Notes under the pieces: generated by a model | The model's database searches: none | What the model saw: only the letters and a program-made list of their open reading frames with translations | Told to the model about the DNA's origin: nothing | Assembly (NCBI GenBank): GCA_016926235.1 | Contig: JAFGOZ010000032.1 | Location: 1 to 9,919, forward strand | Direction of reading: 5' to 3' | DNA length: 9,919 nucleotides | DNA from: Bacteroidales bacterium | Lineage (GTDB): Bacteria > Bacteroidota > Bacteroidia > Bacteroidales > UBA10428 | Program-made: the position numbers and the translations under genes | Part shown: positions 7,743 to 9,919 of the stretch, in pieces | How the letters are laid out: every line of letters begins with the position of its first letter | How positions within the stretch are numbered: the stretch's first letter is position 1

Positions 7743-9659
7743 ATGAAACTTTACGTTATCTTAGGTTGTATATTCCTTTGCATATTTACAGCTTTTTCGC
7801 AGAAAGTTACAGTTTTATCACCAAACCGGAAGATAAATATTGAACTTATCAATACCCAAAACAAGGAAGTTGGAAAATGGTATTTAAATGTAAACTATAA
7901 TGATAATAAAAAAATTTGTGAGGTAATTCCAAATATATCCCTTGGTCTTTCGCGTAGCGATCAGGATTTTTCAAAAGAGCTTAAACTTATAAAAGTAAGC
8001 AAACCACGGTTGATAAATGAGCAATATATGGCTCTGCATGGAAAGCGTTCCCAATGTAGCAATTCAGCTAACGAAATAATTGTTTTTTTCGATAATCCTA
8101 GCAAAGACAAATTAAACCTCATTATCAGAGCATATAATGATGGTTTGGCATTCCTCTACGAATTTCCTGAGAAGGAAGGCAATTTTGTAGTAAAAGATGA
8201 ACTAACTTCATACAACATCCCTGATAGTACAATACGATGGATGGAAAAATGGAATCTTGCAAACGAAGAACTTTACACTGTGATGAATAATGCTAATACT
8301 CAACGAAGTTGGTGTTATCCTGCACTTTTTAACTCAGCCGACAATACTTGTTGGTATTTAATACATGAAGCTAATGTGAACCGGAGTTATTGTGCTTCGA
8401 AACTTAGTAATATTTACAATAAATCAGAATATAAAATCACTTTTCCCGATGCAAATGATGGGGATGGGGACTCGAAGCCAACTATTACTCTTCCATGGAA
8501 ATCACCATGGCGAGTAATCATAATGGGAAGCCTTTCCGATATTGTGGAATCAACCCTTGTTGATGATATTTGTCCTCCTTCTGTGATATCTAAAACCGAT
8601 TGGATTAAGCCGGGACTTGTGTCGTGGAACTATTGGTCGAATAATCATGGTACCAAAGATTATAAAGTAGTATGTGAATTTGCTGATTTGGCGGCTGCTA
8701 TGGATTGGCCATACACACTTCTTGACTGGGAATGGGATGTAATGGGCAATGGCGGTAATGTTGAAGATGCTACGAAATATATCCTTTCTAAAGGTGTAAA
8801 ACCCTTAATATGGTATAATTCAGGTGTATTTAAATGGATTCAGGCAACACCTCGCGATAGGATGCTTACTCATGAAAACCGTGTTGAAGAGTTCACCAAA
8901 CTGAAAAAGATGGGATTTGCAGGTGTAAAAATTGACTTTTTTTTGAGTGAAAAACAAGATATGATTAAATACTATCTTGATATTTTGGATGATGCAGCAC
9001 AATTCGAAATGATGGTTTATTTTCATGGGTGTTTGGTTCCCCGTGGTTGGGAACGTACCTACCCTCACCTTATGACCTACGAGGGGGTAAGGGGTGCGGA
9101 ATGGTACAATAATAATCCTGAATTAACAACCACCGCGCCTGTACATAATACAATTTTACCTTTTACCAGAAATGTAGTAGGCGCCATGGATTATACCCCG
9201 GTAACCTTTACCAATTCACAATATCCGCATATTACATCTTTTGGGCATGAATTAGCATTGAGTATAGTATTCGAATCAGGACTCCAACATATGGCAGACA
9301 GACCTGAAGGTTATTATTCATTACCAGATGCCCCTCAAACATTTCTTAAGAAAGTGCCTTGCGCATGGGATGATATTAAATTTCTTAATGGTTACCCAGG
9401 AAGGGATATTATAATTGCACGAAAAAAAGAAGATGCCTGGTATATTGGAGGACTTAATTCGGAAGATATAGAAAAAGAACAAACTGTGAATTTAAACTTT
9501 TTACAGGAGGGAATGAAATATAAACTTACACTAATAGCTGACGGAGAACACGATAAGAATTTCAGAATTCAATATATGGTAGTGGATAAAACCAGTTCAA
9601 TTAATGTCAAACTGCTTCGGAGAGGTGGTTTTGTTGCGAATTTACAACCAATTCTTTAA
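7743..9659 (+). CDS. GH97-family glycoside hydrolase, retaining (alpha-galactosidase-like) subgroup, periplasmic
   Basis: The 638-residue product is a GH97 enzyme, a family of exo-acting alpha-glycosidases. I chose the ATG at 7743 because it gives a clean signal peptide (MKLYVILGCIFLCIFTAFSQ); a TTG at 7713 would add ten charged residues and lies in the promoter. Residues about 21-280 are the GH97 N-terminal beta-sandwich (VLSPNRKINIEL, YNDGLAFLYEFPE). Residues about 285-540 are the catalytic (beta/alpha)8 barrel, with PGLVSWNYWSNNHGTKDY, LLDWEWDV, GFAGVKIDFF, YFHGCLVPRGWERTYPHLMT and YEGVRGAEW. The rest is the C-terminal beta domain. Asp398 in VKIDFF corresponds to the nucleophile of retaining GH97 members, and Glu447 in TYEGVRG is the likely acid/base; inverting SusB-type enzymes lack that Asp. 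This argues against a starch alpha-glucosidase and for alpha-galactosidase or a related retaining specificity such as beta-L-arabinopyranosidase (family knowledge plus inference). Cys9 follows I-L-G but lies too early in the hydrophobic core to be a convincing lipobox. GH3 follows after 15 bp. Confidence 0.9.
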   Translation: MKLYVILGCIFLCIFTAFSQKVTVLSPNRKINIELINTQNKEVGKWYLNVNYNDNKKICEVIPNISLGLSRSDQDFSKELKLIKVSKPRLINEQYMALHGKRSQCSNSANEIIVFFDNPSKDKLNLIIRAYNDGLAFLYEFPEKEGNFVVKDELTSYNIPDSTIRWMEKWNLANEELYTVMNNANTQRSWCYPALFNSADNTCWYLIHEANVNRSYCASKLSNIYNKSEYKITFPDANDGDGDSKPTITLPWKSPWRVIIMGSLSDIVESTLVDDICPPSVISKTDWIKPGLVSWNYWSNNHGTKDYKVVCEFADLAAAMDWPYTLLDWEWDVMGNGGNVEDATKYILSKGVKPLIWYNSGVFKWIQATPRDRMLTHENRVEEFTKLKKMGFAGVKIDFFLSEKQDMIKYYLDILDDAAQFEMMVYFHGCLVPRGWERTYPHLMTYEGVRGAEWYNNNPELTTTAPVHNTILPFTRNVVGAMDYTPVTFTNSQYPHITSFGHELALSIVFESGLQHMADRPEGYYSLPDAPQTFLKKVPCAWDDIKFLNGYPGRDIIIARKKEDAWYIGGLNSEDIEKEQTVNLNFLQEGMKYKLTLIADGEHDKNFRIQYMVVDKTSSINVKLLRRGGFVANLQPIL

Positions 9660-9674
9660 TTTAATATAACAGAT

Positions 9675-9919
9675 ATGAAATCATCTTTTTTACTAAAAAA
9701 TATTAGCAAGTCTCTAGCGATTTCCATAATCATTTTAATTTCAGCAAGCTTATTTGGACAACAATTTCAATATCCTTTTCAAAATCCCAAATTAAGTTCT
9801 GAAGAGAGAGCCAGAGATTTAATCTCGCGGCTGACACTCGATGAAAAAGCTGCTTTGATGTGCGATCAGTCAGATGCTATTCCCCGACTGGGCATTAAAA
9901 AATTCAACTGGTGGAGCGA
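9675..9919 (+). CDS. N-terminus of a GH3-family glycoside hydrolase (partial)
   Basis: The frame opens at ATG 9675 and runs off the right edge after 81 codons plus two bases. It begins with a signal peptide of about 28 residues (basic start, then [16 protein letters not shown]). The mature start reads [30 protein letters not shown] and [13 protein letters not shown]. This is the classic N-terminal block of GH3: a short P-x-L-x-x-E-x-R-x-x-D-L-x-x-R-L-T-x-x-E-K segment, then the P-R-L-G-I motif before the substrate-facing W-x-x-E region. GH3 enzymes are retaining exo-beta-glycosidases; the NP-x-L-S form with N-W-W-S resembles beta-xylosidase or beta-glucosidase types of Bacteroidota, but the nucleophile and specificity loops lie outside the window. 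It should share the transcript of GH97, whose stop is 15 bp upstream, and act in the periplasm. Confidence 0.9.
   Translation, partial: MKSSFLLKNISKSLAISIIILISASLFGQQFQYPFQNPKLSSEERARDLISRLTLDEKAALMCDQSDAIPRLGIKKFNWWS

Noticed and set aside
7735..7770. GH97 protein as a lipoprotein with lipidated Cys9 (I-L-G-C)
   Set aside because: The cysteine lies in the middle of the hydrophobic segment with more hydrophobic residues after it, so a signal peptidase I substrate is more likely.
1..9919. CRISPR array, tRNA, rRNA, transposase, or phage or defence genes
   Set aside because: No regularly spaced repeats, no cloverleaf-like sequence and no such protein families were found; all long frames belong to the PUL.

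Overview
The window reads as one end of a polysaccharide utilization locus (PUL) from a member of the Bacteroidota. The evidence is a SusC-type TonB-dependent transporter followed at once by a SusD-type surface lipoprotein, secreted glycoside hydrolases of families GH97 and GH3, a divergent periplasmic beta-propeller sensor of the hybrid two-component (HTCS) kind, AT-rich spacers, weak or absent Shine-Dalgarno sequences, and a promoter of the Bacteroidota form (TTTG ... TAnnTTTG). The genus cannot be told from this sequence. I did not identify a wholly new system; the unusual items are in the spacers and in one cysteine cluster of the SusD protein.

Layout. Positions 1-2117 on the minus strand hold the first 705 codons of a sensor protein that leaves the window at its left edge. 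A 369-bp divergent spacer (2118-2486) separates it from susC (2487-5570) and susD (5585-7285), which are 14 bp apart on the plus strand. A 427-bp spacer (7286-7712) follows. It carries a strong long-range inverted repeat, a smaller dyad and a well-formed promoter. Next comes a GH97 enzyme, whose start is best placed at 7743 (to 9659). Fifteen bp later begins a GH3 enzyme (9675 to the right edge, 81 codons visible).

How the genes fit together (inference from established PUL biology): the SusC/SusD pair captures an oligosaccharide at the cell surface and imports it across the outer membrane with TonB energy. The GH97 and GH3 exo-enzymes, both with signal peptides, trim it in the periplasm. The divergent sensor detects a breakdown product in the periplasm and activates the locus. 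The GH97 has the Asp-containing signature of the retaining subgroup (alpha-galactosidase-like) rather than the SusB-type inverting alpha-glucosidase signature. Together with GH3 this suggests a branched plant or algal glycan rather than starch, but the substrate is not determined here. The well-formed promoter in front of GH97 suggests that the enzyme genes can be transcribed separately from susCD.
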